Source of the DNA: Pusillimonas sp. UBA3987 | GTDB lineage: Bacteria; Pseudomonadota; Gammaproteobacteria; Burkholderiales; Burkholderiaceae_B | Direction of reading: 5' to 3' | NCBI GenBank assembly: GCA_002384935.1 | Contig: DGCD01000006.1 | Location: forward strand, 1-64,000 | Length of the DNA stretch: 64,000 nucleotides | Shown here: positions 16,526 through 25,681 of the stretch, one piece after another | Position numbering within the stretch: the first letter of the stretch is position 1 | How the letters are laid out: every line of letters starts with the position of its first letter | Notes under the pieces: model-generated | Seen by the model: only the letters and a program-made list of their open reading frames with translations | Databases searched by the model: none | Told to the model about the DNA's origin: nothing | Program-made: the position numbers and the translations under genes

Positions 16526-18418
16526 ATGAAAAGGGCCCGCAACCTGAAAGTAAGAACCAAGCTGATTGGTGGCTTTCTGATTGTCGCCGCCATAGCCGCC
16601 ATTATCGGCGTCATTGGCATGCGATCCATGCAGCAAATCAATCAGTTAACACAAACATTATACGAAGAAGAGTTCATTGGCCTGCGCCACGCCAGCGAGG
16701 CGGACAGACAACTGGTTGCAGCCGGGCGTGCTCTTCGCAGCACGTTGCTGACAAGCACCGCCGACGACTATCGCAGCGAATACTTTTCAATCAACAACCA
16801 CTTCATGTCCGCGCGTCTGGCTTTGGAGGACTTGGCCAAAACTGCCATCTCGGAACAAGGCCAGAAACGTGTGCGCGATGCCCAGGACGCCTTGCAAGCC
16901 TATATGGAAGTCGCACGCGACGTCGTCAATGAAGACCCTTCGGTGAGCCTGGGGCGAATGGACACTATCGAACGTGTTTTCACGGAAATGCGCCCCATGG
17001 GGGAAGAAGCGGAAAGCCTGATCAAACGCATTCTGTACGATCAGCAAGATAACGCCAAAGCCGCCACCCAGGCAATTCAAGCTATCTTCCAGCAAACCTT
17101 GATTTTCATGGTGGCTTTAACGGCAATCGGCGTTCTCATTGCAATTGCACTGGGCCTGCTGATTACACGTGGACTCACCCGCCAGCTGGGCGGCGAGCCC
17201 AACGAAGTGGCACGCATCGCTGGCTCAATTGCCAAGGGAAACCTGAACAACACCATCAAAGTGCCCAAGCGTGCGCACGGCAGTATCATTCATGCCATGC
17301 ACTTGATGCAGGAATCGCTGCGCAAGGTAGTGGGTGCGGTTCGAGTCAGTAGCGACCACATTGCCACAGGCACAACGCAAATTGCCGCAGGCAATGCGGA
17401 TTTATCCCAGCGAACTGAAGAACAAGCGGCCAACCTGACCCAGACGGCAGCGGCCATGGAGCAATTGGCCAGCACGGTAAAAAGCAACTCCGAGGTGGCA
17501 CAACAGGCCGCCCATATGGCAACATCCGCCAGCAAGTCGGCAACAGACGGTGGCGAAGTGGTACAGAACGTCGTTACCACGATGCAGGATATCAACACCT
17601 CCTCACGCCAGATTGTCGACATTATTTCAGTCATCGACAGCATCGCTTTCCAAACCAATATTCTGGCGTTGAATGCAGCGGTTGAGGCAGCGCGCGCAGG
17701 CGAGCAAGGCCGCGGCTTTGCCGTGGTGGCCAGCGAAGTTCGCGGTCTGGCGCAGAAAAGTGCCTCGGCGGCCAAAGACATCAAAAACCTGATCGACACA
17801 AGTGTGAGGAAGGTGGACGCCGGCAGCCAGTTGGTTGATGAAGCGGGCTCTGCAATGCAGGAAATCGTGACTCAGGTCAAGCGTGTTACCGATCTGATCA
17901 ACGAAATCAGCGCGGCCACAACGGAACAAACCTCGGGGATCAGCCAAATTAACGATGCGATCCTTCAGCTAAGCGACGTGACCCAGCAAAACGCCGCACT
18001 GGTGCAGGAATCGGCAACGGCGTCAGACAGCCTTAAAGCGCAAGCCAATCGTCTGGTTGAGGTGGTAAATCTGTTCGACGTCGGGCAAGAGCACATCGAC
18101 CTCCAGGCTCGTGAAATTGCACGTGGAACTGAGAATGAAGCGCAACAACCCAAATCGTCGGCAGCCGCGCAACTTCCGTCTGGCCGCAAGTATCAATCGG
18201 CTTCCCACGAACTGTCGCACAATGAGAAACCGCAGCAGGACACCGGGTCAGACAAACGCATTACCGGGAAACAGCACCCCGAAACATCGAACAATGAAGA
18301 AACCGGCAAAACCCAGACGTCCAATCGTGAGCTGCGTCGCCCAGACCTGGGACACTCAACCGACTCGCAAAAACGCAAGCCCTCGACATCCAAGGAAGAT
18401 GACTGGGAAGAGTTCTGA
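16526..18418 (+). CDS. Methyl-accepting chemotaxis protein
   Basis: This 630-residue receptor has a membrane helix at about residues 13-33, a periplasmic four-helix Tar-like sensor domain (about 35-188), a second helix (about 190-215), a HAMP domain and a cytoplasmic signalling domain with the hairpin tip IDSIAFQTNILALNAAVEAA near residue 372. The tail (about 540-630) is long, polar and probably flexible, and it ends in DDWEEF, resembling the CheR/CheB-tethering pentapeptide NWETF of Tar and Tsr. The ligand cannot be inferred. A terminator follows 46 bases after the stop. Confidence 0.95.
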   Translation: MKRARNLKVRTKLIGGFLIVAAIAAIIGVIGMRSMQQINQLTQTLYEEEFIGLRHASEADRQLVAAGRALRSTLLTSTADDYRSEYFSINNHFMSARLALEDLAKTAISEQGQKRVRDAQDALQAYMEVARDVVNEDPSVSLGRMDTIERVFTEMRPMGEEAESLIKRILYDQQDNAKAATQAIQAIFQQTLIFMVALTAIGVLIAIALGLLITRGLTRQLGGEPNEVARIAGSIAKGNLNNTIKVPKRAHGSIIHAMHLMQESLRKVVGAVRVSSDHIATGTTQIAAGNADLSQRTEEQAANLTQTAAAMEQLASTVKSNSEVAQQAAHMATSASKSATDGGEVVQNVVTTMQDINTSSRQIVDIISVIDSIAFQTNILALNAAVEAARAGEQGRGFAVVASEVRGLAQKSASAAKDIKNLIDTSVRKVDAGSQLVDEAGSAMQEIVTQVKRVTDLINEISAATTEQTSGISQINDAILQLSDVTQQNAALVQESATASDSLKAQANRLVEVVNLFDVGQEHIDLQAREIARGTENEAQQPKSSAAAQLPSGRKYQSASHELSHNEKPQQDTGSDKRITGKQHPETSNNEETGKTQTSNRELRRPDLGHSTDSQKRKPSTSKEDDWEEF

Positions 18419-18463
18419 GCAGCCGGAATCAACCCAAAGACATTAACTGATTAGAGGCATTTT

Positions 18464-18488
18464 AAAAGCCGGACGTGGTCCGGCTTTT
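18464..18488 (+). terminator. Intrinsic terminator after the chemotaxis receptor gene
   Basis: A perfect 11-base-pair stem (18464-18474 with 18478-18488) with a GTG loop ends in a T-run. It lies directly after the receptor gene and before cysE. Confidence 0.85.
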
Positions 18489-18611
18489 ATTTTAGGCCCG
18501 CCCTTCAGCCCTGAAGTGAATCAACCTGCTAAAGTTGAAATTGCATCACCGCAATGAGTGTTAACATTCGCAATTATCCAGACTTAACCTTGATATTGTC
18601 CGAACGGCATT

Positions 18612-19541
18612 ATGGCGTCTTTTGAAATCGATACCATTGTTCAATCATTGAATGAAATCCGCAAGGAGTGGCGCGCATCACAGAGGCGTTCCCGCGAACC
18701 CGGTGGCCGGGAGTTTCCCTCGCGCGATGCGCTCGCTGAAGTCATGGATGCGCTCAAAGGCGCTCTGTTCCCAATGCGTTTGGGTCCGACCGACTTGCGC
18801 CATGAAAGTGAGGATTTTTACGTCGGCCACACCCTGGACACCGCATTGCATACCCTGCTTGCCCAGGCAAGGCTCGAAATTCGCTATCAGCATCGCCACG
18901 AGGCCATTAGTGATGTCGAAGTGGAGCAAAGAGCCGTTAGCGCCATTACCTTCCTGGCAAACCGTTTGCCTCACATACGCAGCATGCTAGACAGCGATGT
19001 GCTGGCGGCCTACCGGGGCGACCCGGCTGCGCAAACTGTCGATGAGGTGTTGTTGTGTTATCCAGGGGTGCTGGCCATGATCTACCATCGCATCGCGCAT
19101 GAACTTTACACGCGTGAGCTTCCTTTATTGGCTCGCATTGCGGCCGAGATGGCACACTCGCAAACCGGGATCGACATTCATCCCGGCGCCACAATCGGCC
19201 CCAGCTTCTTTATTGACCACGGCACCGGCGTTGTCATTGGCGAAACCGCCGTGATAGGCGAGCGCGTTCGTATCTACCAGGCCGTTACGCTGGGTGCAAA
19301 AAGCTTCCCGACCGATGACGAAGGCGGCTTACAAAAAGGACTGCCTCGTCACCCGATCGTCGAAGACGATGTCGTCATTTATGCGGGTGCAACGATTCTT
19401 GGCCGGGTCAGACTGGGCAAAGGTTGTGTCATTGGCGGTAACGTGTGGCTTACAGAAGACGTACCTGCGGGCTGCGTTGTAACACAGGCACGCTCCCAGG
19501 ACACACCCCGAACCAACTGCACCTCCAGTTCGGGGATTTAA
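18612..19541 (+). CDS. cysE: Serine O-acetyltransferase
   Basis: This enzyme acetylates L-serine with acetyl-CoA, giving O-acetylserine for cysteine synthesis. The 309-residue protein has the helical N-terminal serine acetyltransferase region and a C-terminal left-handed beta helix with hexapeptide repeats, including the conserved DIHPGATIG and GVVIGETAVIGERVRIYQ and the following VTLGAKSF. It is of the longer EpsC-like type rather than the E. coli type. It ends in TCTSSSGI instead of the usual C-terminal isoleucine segment, though the final residue is still isoleucine, which is the residue that inserts into cysteine synthase in the known complex. Confidence 0.9.
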   Translation: MASFEIDTIVQSLNEIRKEWRASQRRSREPGGREFPSRDALAEVMDALKGALFPMRLGPTDLRHESEDFYVGHTLDTALHTLLAQARLEIRYQHRHEAISDVEVEQRAVSAITFLANRLPHIRSMLDSDVLAAYRGDPAAQTVDEVLLCYPGVLAMIYHRIAHELYTRELPLLARIAAEMAHSQTGIDIHPGATIGPSFFIDHGTGVVIGETAVIGERVRIYQAVTLGAKSFPTDDEGGLQKGLPRHPIVEDDVVIYAGATILGRVRLGKGCVIGGNVWLTEDVPAGCVVTQARSQDTPRTNCTSSSGI

Positions 19542-19568
19542 ATCCGCTCAAGCTCAGGTAACCGTCAC

Positions 19569-20336
19569 TCAAAAGGCTGCGCTTAAAGAAAATACGGCTG
19601 TAGCCCGCCCCATGTCGCGTCCGTCACTGTTGGTGTAGACCTGGCGGTCGGCATTGGTGTCGACATAGGCAAGGGAAGCCGTTATGCCGTTATCCCACGT
19701 CTTGCTCAGCCCTAACGACCAATCGGTATAGGAACCGTCACTTAAGTTACGCACCCGCTGATAGCCCACATGCGCATCCAGCATCAGGCCCCAGACACCG
19801 GTATCAAACTGACCCGACAAATCATAATACTGACTGTTTTTACTATCGGCCCATCCGAAAAGATTCGTGAGCGCGTGTGAATAGGTAAAGGAAACCGGGC
19901 CATAGCCAATACCGAGATAAAGTTCCGTCGTGTCGGGCTTGGTGAAACCACCTGGGTAATCCCCGGGATAGTAGTACTGCAACACCCCTGTATCAATCGT
20001 CCAGTCGCCGTACAACGGCGCGCTGTAACCGGCATAGAAGTCCATTTCTATCGGTGCAGAGACATTGGGATCTGCATCACCAAGCCAACTGATACTGGAG
20101 TTCCAGTTACCGATATAAAAACCGCTACTGTGGCTGATATCGAATCCGCCTTGAATCGCTGGCTTATTGTTCGACTGCATCAAGCCACGAAAACGATACT
20201 GACTCGCTACTGTCATATTGGCACTGACGTCGAACGCAGACAGACTTGTTTCAGACGATTCTGTTTGTGCTGCAACAGGCTGGGCAAGTGCAATCAATGC
20301 GGCGAGTGCAAGTGCTTTCTTGTGTAGTACGGCCAT
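19569..20336 (-). CDS. TorF-family putative outer membrane porin
   Basis: The 255-residue protein has a signal peptide cut near PVAAQ, then the Gcw_chp/TorF-family start FDVSANMTVASQYRFRG, and amphipathic beta strands through to a C-terminal aromatic residue (SLSAAF), as expected for outer membrane barrels. Members are predicted porins of unknown substrate. It is monocistronic, with a good GGAG-like ribosome binding site before the start. Confidence 0.85.
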   Translation of the reverse strand: MAVLHKKALALAALIALAQPVAAQTESSETSLSAFDVSANMTVASQYRFRGLMQSNNKPAIQGGFDISHSSGFYIGNWNSSISWLGDADPNVSAPIEMDFYAGYSAPLYGDWTIDTGVLQYYYPGDYPGGFTKPDTTELYLGIGYGPVSFTYSHALTNLFGWADSKNSQYYDLSGQFDTGVWGLMLDAHVGYQRVRNLSDGSYTDWSLGLSKTWDNGITASLAYVDTNADRQVYTNSDGRDMGRATAVFSLSAAF

Positions 20337-20405
20337 GAATCACTCCTTTGTAAGAAAAGACAGGGATGAATACTGTCATTTCTTTTAAAGCAAATTTCAT
20401 GCCAA

Positions 20406-21089
20406 TTACCGAGCCTGAATCAGATATCCATTTTTTGCCTGACGAAATGTAAGATTGAAACGTCGGTTTCCACACAGACGATGCTCACCCTTTACCGGTG
20501 CAGCAACCCCATGAAAACGCAGACGATCGGATCCGCCCCAAACCACGGCGTCGCCATGCACCAATAAAACCTTGCGCACCAGGTCGGTGCGTCGCATGCC
20601 ACCAAACAAAAATTGTGTCGTCAACCCCAGTGAAATCGATACAATCGGCGCACCCATATCGGCTTCATCTTTATCCTGATGCAGTGCCATACGGGCCCCA
20701 GGCCCATAACAATTAACGAGACACGCGTCCGGCTGGAAGCGCGGATACCCGGCATATTCAGCCGCCTGTCGAGCAATGTCGCTGAACAACGGCGGCATGT
20801 CCGGCCAGACACTGCCCGTTAAAGGATCGCGTTCCACATAGCGATAACCCTGCTTATCGGTAATCCAACCCCATTGACCGCAACTTGTTTGTTCAGCCGA
20901 CATCGCCCGGCCCCCCGGCGTTTTCATTCGGCGCAACGGAGCGCGCAGGAGTATATCTTGCAACGCTTCCCACAAAGCGGAATCATGCGATGCTGCAAAA
21001 CCACGCAAAACCAAGGCATGCGGGCTCAGCGCTTCGGTTGATCCGGCCACAAACGCAGCGTCATCGAATAAAGCGGCAGTCATTGTCAA
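20406..21089 (-). CDS. alkB: Alpha-ketoglutarate-dependent DNA repair dioxygenase AlkB
   Basis: AlkB oxidatively demethylates 1-methyladenine and 3-methylcytosine in DNA and RNA using Fe(II) and 2-oxoglutarate. The 227-residue protein has the iron ligands in LHQDKDE (His and Asp) and the distal histidine in LRFHGV, together with the 2-oxoglutarate-binding arginines in RRFNLTFR. PFxPDACLVNCYGPG also matches. The start overlaps the upstream methyltransferase stop as ATGA. Confidence 0.95.
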   Translation of the reverse strand: MTMTAALFDDAAFVAGSTEALSPHALVLRGFAASHDSALWEALQDILLRAPLRRMKTPGGRAMSAEQTSCGQWGWITDKQGYRYVERDPLTGSVWPDMPPLFSDIARQAAEYAGYPRFQPDACLVNCYGPGARMALHQDKDEADMGAPIVSISLGLTTQFLFGGMRRTDLVRKVLLVHGDAVVWGGSDRLRFHGVAAPVKGEHRLCGNRRFNLTFRQAKNGYLIQAR

Positions 21090-21733
21090 ACGTCGGCCGG
21101 CTTGCGCCAGACAGTAGCCAACCAGGGCTGCTGGTCTCGCGGCAAACCTGTCGGCCGATAATAATGTTCCAACTCGGTGAATCCCGCCTCAGTCAGCAAG
21201 GTATGCCAGGCTTCGTAATCATGGTAAACCGCATAGCGTTCACCGCTCCAGCCTTCCTGGTTGTCGCCCCTGGGGTTCGAACAGAACAATACCCCACCGG
21301 GCTTCAGCGCGTCTTTCAGTTGCCTCAATACCTGCCCAAGGTGGGCTCTTGGGACATGAAACAGAGAAGCATTGGCAAACACACCATCGAAATAAGCGTC
21401 AGGTAACGACAAGGCGAGAAAATCCTGCTGCCATACTTCACAGCCGCTATTGGCTCGCGCCATTTCAACAAATGCCCTGGTGCCGTCTAGCCCAACCGGC
21501 TCGTATCCCAGGCGCTTGAAAGTCACAAGATCACGCCCCGGGCCGCAACCAAAATCAAGAATCCGACAAGGCGCGGAAGCACGGATATGCCTCAGCAACG
21601 CATTGATATTCTGACTCACGTCATGATCTTGCGTACCCTCCTGGAAGCTGGAGGCATTGCTTTCGTAATGTCCCAACGTAACCTGAGACACGATTTTCGG
21701 GTCGACAGAAACAGCCATAATCCTGATATCCAT
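21086..21733 (-). CDS. Class I SAM-dependent methyltransferase
   Basis: The 215-residue protein has motif I RILDFGCGPGRDL near residue 60, the acidic residue after strand 2 in PVGLDGT, and a motif IV-like segment FDGVFANASLFHVPR. The family is a small-molecule Methyltransf_11/25 type; the substrate is unknown. The gene is translationally coupled to alkB (overlapping ATGA), which may mean a shared role in handling alkylation or simply a shared promoter. Confidence 0.85.
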   Translation of the reverse strand: MDIRIMAVSVDPKIVSQVTLGHYESNASSFQEGTQDHDVSQNINALLRHIRASAPCRILDFGCGPGRDLVTFKRLGYEPVGLDGTRAFVEMARANSGCEVWQQDFLALSLPDAYFDGVFANASLFHVPRAHLGQVLRQLKDALKPGGVLFCSNPRGDNQEGWSGERYAVYHDYEAWHTLLTEAGFTELEHYYRPTGLPRDQQPWLATVWRKPADV

Positions 21734-21878
21734 GTATTAACTCAAGCTCAAAGTATACGAACTAATACAGCCGGGTGCTGTTTCGCGTTGCTTGATCTCA
21801 CATTGGCTTCCAGACAAAATTGTCTCGAACAGAAATCGATACAATAACGTCCGTTGCATCGTTTGCAGGAATGCCTTC

Positions 21879-23084
21879 ATGACCACGCTCGGTACCCCCT
21901 TATCTCCCAACGCTACTAAAGTAATGCTGCTCGGTTCGGGCGAACTCGGCAAAGAGGTGATCATCGCCCTGCAACGCCTGGGCGTCGAAACCATTGCCGT
22001 CGATCGTTATCCGGATGCGCCAGGTCACCAGGTTGCGCACCATGCCAGAACGCTGGTCATGACCGACCCGGAGCAACTACAGGCGTTGATCGAATCCGAA
22101 CAGCCGGATCTGGTGGTGCCTGAAATTGAGGCTATTGCCACTTCTGCCCTGGAGCAACTGGAGGCCGAAGGTAAAGTTCGGGTCGTGCCCACCGCACGTG
22201 CTACCCGCCTCACCATGGACCGCGAAGGTATCCGACGCCTGGCGGCCGAAACCCTTGGACTGCCCACCAGTCCCTATCAGTTTTGTGACTCCCTGGCCGA
22301 GTTGAAAGAGGCGGTAATGGAGCATATCGGCTACCCGTGTATCGTCAAGCCGGTCATGAGCAGTTCTGGCAAAGGCCAAAGCAAAATCGACAGCGTCGAA
22401 GACATAGAGCAGGCATGGCACCACGCCATGTCGGGCAGCCGGGTGAACAAGAATCGCGTCATTGTCGAGGGTTTTGTTGACTTCGACTATGAAATCACCC
22501 TGCTCACTGTGCGCGCCTTGAATCAACAAGGCGCAATCGAAACCTATTTCTGTGAACCCATCGGTCATTTGCAGGAACAGGGCGATTACATCGAAAGCTG
22601 GCAACCCCAACGCATGAGCTCAACGGCAAAACTTCGGGCTCAGGAAGTTGGCCGGTCGATTACCGAGAACCTTGGCGGCCTGGGTTTGTTCGGTGTCGAG
22701 CTTTTTGTTAAAGAAGACCAGGTCTGGTTCAGTGAAGTGAGTCCGCGCCCTCATGACACCGGGCTCGTGACGCTGGCCACGCAATGGCAAAGTGAGTTTG
22801 ACTTGCATGCCCGCGCGATTCTCGGTCTACCGGTCGATACGCAACTGCGCAGCCCCGGTGCAAGCGCAGTTATCTATGGTGGCGTTGATGCACAAGGCAT
22901 TGTTTTCGACGGCGTCGACAAAGCGCTGCAGGTTCCGCAGACAACGTTGCGACTATTCGGCAAACCGGAAAGCTTCAAACGGCGTCGTATGGGTGTTGCG
23001 CTGGCGCACCACGACAACATCGACCAGGCCCGTGACAATGCCCGCGAAGCCGCGAACCGGATAAAGCCACGCGCAGCAGAATAA
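21879..23084 (+). CDS. purT: Formate-dependent phosphoribosylglycinamide formyltransferase PurT
   Basis: PurT converts GAR to formyl-GAR using formate and ATP in purine synthesis, an alternative to the folate-dependent PurN. The 401-residue ATP-grasp protein shows VMLLGSGELGKEV near the N-terminus, the RLTMDREGIRRLAAE segment, the ATP-loop MSSSGKGQS and the C-terminal metal-binding EVSPRPHDTGLVT. The start at 21879 follows AGGA and matches the usual N-terminus; the frame is open further upstream. Confidence 0.96.
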   Translation: MTTLGTPLSPNATKVMLLGSGELGKEVIIALQRLGVETIAVDRYPDAPGHQVAHHARTLVMTDPEQLQALIESEQPDLVVPEIEAIATSALEQLEAEGKVRVVPTARATRLTMDREGIRRLAAETLGLPTSPYQFCDSLAELKEAVMEHIGYPCIVKPVMSSSGKGQSKIDSVEDIEQAWHHAMSGSRVNKNRVIVEGFVDFDYEITLLTVRALNQQGAIETYFCEPIGHLQEQGDYIESWQPQRMSSTAKLRAQEVGRSITENLGGLGLFGVELFVKEDQVWFSEVSPRPHDTGLVTLATQWQSEFDLHARAILGLPVDTQLRSPGASAVIYGGVDAQGIVFDGVDKALQVPQTTLRLFGKPESFKRRRMGVALAHHDNIDQARDNAREAANRIKPRAAE

Positions 23085-23169
23085 TACCCGCCCTCTTGCT
23101 CATCAAAGTATTGGTCGGGTAAAACGGCGCTCGCTACAATAGCCCCTTTTTGAACCCAGGATTTACGTA

Positions 23170-24306
23170 ATGGAAGAAGAGATTTTTACCGATATTTCAA
23201 GGCAAATATCAGAATGGACAGGCAGCGGCGAAATGGTCGCCCTGACCATTCAGGTTTTCTTGGTCGTTCTGACCGTTGTAATTGCAAACTTTTTCCTGCG
23301 TCGGATACTGAATAAACTCGAATCGCGCAGCCACAAGACCAGAACCTACTGGGACGATGCGCTGATTGAAGCGGCACGCAAGCCCGTGACCATCGTCGCC
23401 TGGATCGTTGGCCTGTCTTTTGCCGTAGAAATTCTGCAGGTTGAAACGGAAGTCACGCTGCTCGACTTTATCGGCCCTGTTCGAATCGTTGGCATTGTCG
23501 GCTGCATTACCTGGTTTGTGGTTCGTTTCATCAATAATGTTGAAAAAGGTATCATTGCCCAGAAGCAGGCCAGGAATGAACCGATCGACGTTACTACCGT
23601 TGATGCCGTTGGCAAACTGTTGCGTGTTTCAGTTCTGATCACCGCCGTGCTTGTTGCCATGCAAAGCCTGGGTTTTTCCATTTCAGGCCTGCTCGCGTTT
23701 GGCGGCATCGGTGGGCTGGCGGTTAGTTTCGCAGCGAAAGACCTGCTGGCCAACTTCTTCGGCGGCCTGATGATTTACCTAGACCGCCCTTTCGCCGTGG
23801 GCGACTGGATACGTTCAGACGACCGTCAAATTGAAGGCACGGTAGAGGAAATTGGCTGGCGCCTGACCCGCATTCGCACCTTCGACAAACGCCCCCTATA
23901 CGTTCCCAACGGCATCTTCACGCAAATTGCGGTAGAAAATCCGTCGCGCATGACGAATCGCCGGATCAGTGAAATAATCGGCGTTCGCTACGACGACTTC
24001 GCACACGTGGCAGCGATCATCAACGATATCAAGGAAATGTTGCGCAGCCATCCGGAAATCGATCAGGATCAAACCCTGATTGTGAACTTCCTGCAATATG
24101 GGCCTTCGTCGCTCGACATTATGGTCTATACATTCACCAGGACCACGGTATGGGTCACGTACCATGAGGTCAAGCAGGATGTTCTGTTGAAGATCGGCGA
24201 GATTATTGAAGGTTACGGCGCGGAAATCGCCTTCCCCACCCAAACACTGCACTTGATGAGCGGCGAGGCACAAGAAGAAAGGCGTGCAGACCCCGCGAGT
24301 GCATAA
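23170..24306 (+). CDS. MscS-family mechanosensitive channel
   Basis: The 378-residue protein has four N-terminal hydrophobic segments, with the pore helix in the glycine/alanine-rich stretch LLAFGGIGGLAVSFAAKDLL (about residues 174-193), followed by the soluble MscS beta domain with VGDWIR and GTVEEIGWRLTRIRT, and a C-terminal alpha/beta domain. It would release solutes on hypo-osmotic shock. Alone in its transcription unit. Confidence 0.92.
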   Translation: MEEEIFTDISRQISEWTGSGEMVALTIQVFLVVLTVVIANFFLRRILNKLESRSHKTRTYWDDALIEAARKPVTIVAWIVGLSFAVEILQVETEVTLLDFIGPVRIVGIVGCITWFVVRFINNVEKGIIAQKQARNEPIDVTTVDAVGKLLRVSVLITAVLVAMQSLGFSISGLLAFGGIGGLAVSFAAKDLLANFFGGLMIYLDRPFAVGDWIRSDDRQIEGTVEEIGWRLTRIRTFDKRPLYVPNGIFTQIAVENPSRMTNRRISEIIGVRYDDFAHVAAIINDIKEMLRSHPEIDQDQTLIVNFLQYGPSSLDIMVYTFTRTTVWVTYHEVKQDVLLKIGEIIEGYGAEIAFPTQTLHLMSGEAQEERRADPASA

Positions 24307-24426
24307 ACCGGGCCGGCGCCGTTTTCCTCGCGCGTCTGACTGAGTCCGTGCAATGACTTGACGGTTATATATTGCGTATACTGACAAAAATATTATATGC
24401 ACGGACAATAAAAACGGGGAGGCACC

Positions 24427-25671
24427 GTGTCGCAGGAAAGTCACTCAAAACGACATAAAGACTCGGGTCTGGCCAGCTATTTGCCAGACCGCCATACCTT
24501 CAGCAACAGTATTACGGCCTACCTGTTTTGCACGACCGGACCATTAGCCATATTGGTTGCCGCCGGCCAGGCGGGAGGTTTGTCGGAAAGCGATCTGTCA
24601 TCATGGATTTTTGGTGGCTACGGCTTTGCCGGCATAATCACGCTCTGGATTTGCTGGCGCTACCGGCAGCCGCTTGTCATCGCCTGGACCATTCCAGGCG
24701 CATTACTATTGCCACCCGCTCTGACGCACCTGAGTTTTTCTGAAGTGATCGGTGCTTACTGGGTAACGGGCATTGTGATTGCAATCCTGGGCTGGAGCGG
24801 CCTGATCGGGCGCGTAATGCGCGCCATTCCCATGCCTATCGTGATGGGAATGGTTGCCGGTGTTTTCCTGCCACTGGGCATTCAGGTCATTACCGCCTTT
24901 ACAGATAATGCATTCCTGGCCGGTGCAACGCTGTTTGTCTTTCTATTCTTCACACTTGTTCCGGCCCTGGGAAGATACATACCGCCGGTTCTGGCCGCTA
25001 TTATTGCCGGTGGCATTACCGCCTGGGCCATTGGTGCCATGACGCCCATACCCGAAACCACACGGCTCTTTGCCTGGCCGACACTGTATGTTCCTTCGTT
25101 CTCGATTCAGGCCATGCTGGAGCTGGTGATTCCACTTATGGTGACCGTACTGGGCATTCAGAACGCCCAGGGAATTGCCATTTTGAAAAATGCCGGTTAC
25201 GAGGCGCCTGTAAAAACGATCACGACCACCACGGGCTGGGGCTCAATTCTTCTGGCATTAACCGGCTCTGTACCGGCATGCTTAACCGGACCGGTCAACG
25301 GCATTATTGTGTCCGGCGGCGACCCCAAAAAACACTGGATTGGCGCCATGATTGTCGGTTTGCTTATGATTGTGTTTGCTGTATTTGCCCCATTGGCCAC
25401 GGCATTTGCACTGGCTCTGCCGCTTTCGCTCATCGGACTGATTGGCGGTCTTGCAATGATGCGGGTATTGCAAACGACGTTCCAGGCGGCATTTCGAGGC
25501 GAATGCCCGCTAGGCGCACTGGTTTCATTCGTGGTTTCCGTAGCGGGGGTACCCATACTCAATATTGGCGCCCCTTTCTGGGGTCTGGTTTTTGCGGTTA
25601 TTGCATCATGGCTGCTTGAGCGCGACAGCTTGCGACGCTTGATGAACCCGGATACGACAACGAATGTCTGA
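24427..25671 (+). CDS. benE: Benzoate/H+ symporter BenE family transporter
   Basis: The 414-residue inner membrane protein has about twelve hydrophobic segments and the BenE family character (N-terminal ITAYLFCTTGPLAILVAAG, central LGIQNAQGIAILKNAGYEAP and the TGPVNGIIVSGG region). Members of this family import benzoate and related aromatic acids with protons. The start is GTG at 24427, five bases after GGGGAGG. No benzoate-degrading genes are adjacent, but aromatic catabolic clusters lie a few kilobases downstream. Confidence 0.9.
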   Translation: MSQESHSKRHKDSGLASYLPDRHTFSNSITAYLFCTTGPLAILVAAGQAGGLSESDLSSWIFGGYGFAGIITLWICWRYRQPLVIAWTIPGALLLPPALTHLSFSEVIGAYWVTGIVIAILGWSGLIGRVMRAIPMPIVMGMVAGVFLPLGIQVITAFTDNAFLAGATLFVFLFFTLVPALGRYIPPVLAAIIAGGITAWAIGAMTPIPETTRLFAWPTLYVPSFSIQAMLELVIPLMVTVLGIQNAQGIAILKNAGYEAPVKTITTTTGWGSILLALTGSVPACLTGPVNGIIVSGGDPKKHWIGAMIVGLLMIVFAVFAPLATAFALALPLSLIGLIGGLAMMRVLQTTFQAAFRGECPLGALVSFVVSVAGVPILNIGAPFWGLVFAVIASWLLERDSLRRLMNPDTTTNV

Positions 25672-25681
25672 ATGCGCTGAA

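Noticed and set aside
24358..24396. Candidate sigma-70 promoter before benE
   Set aside because: TTGACG and TATACT are only 13 bases apart, and other pairs are no better; no acceptable spacing was found.
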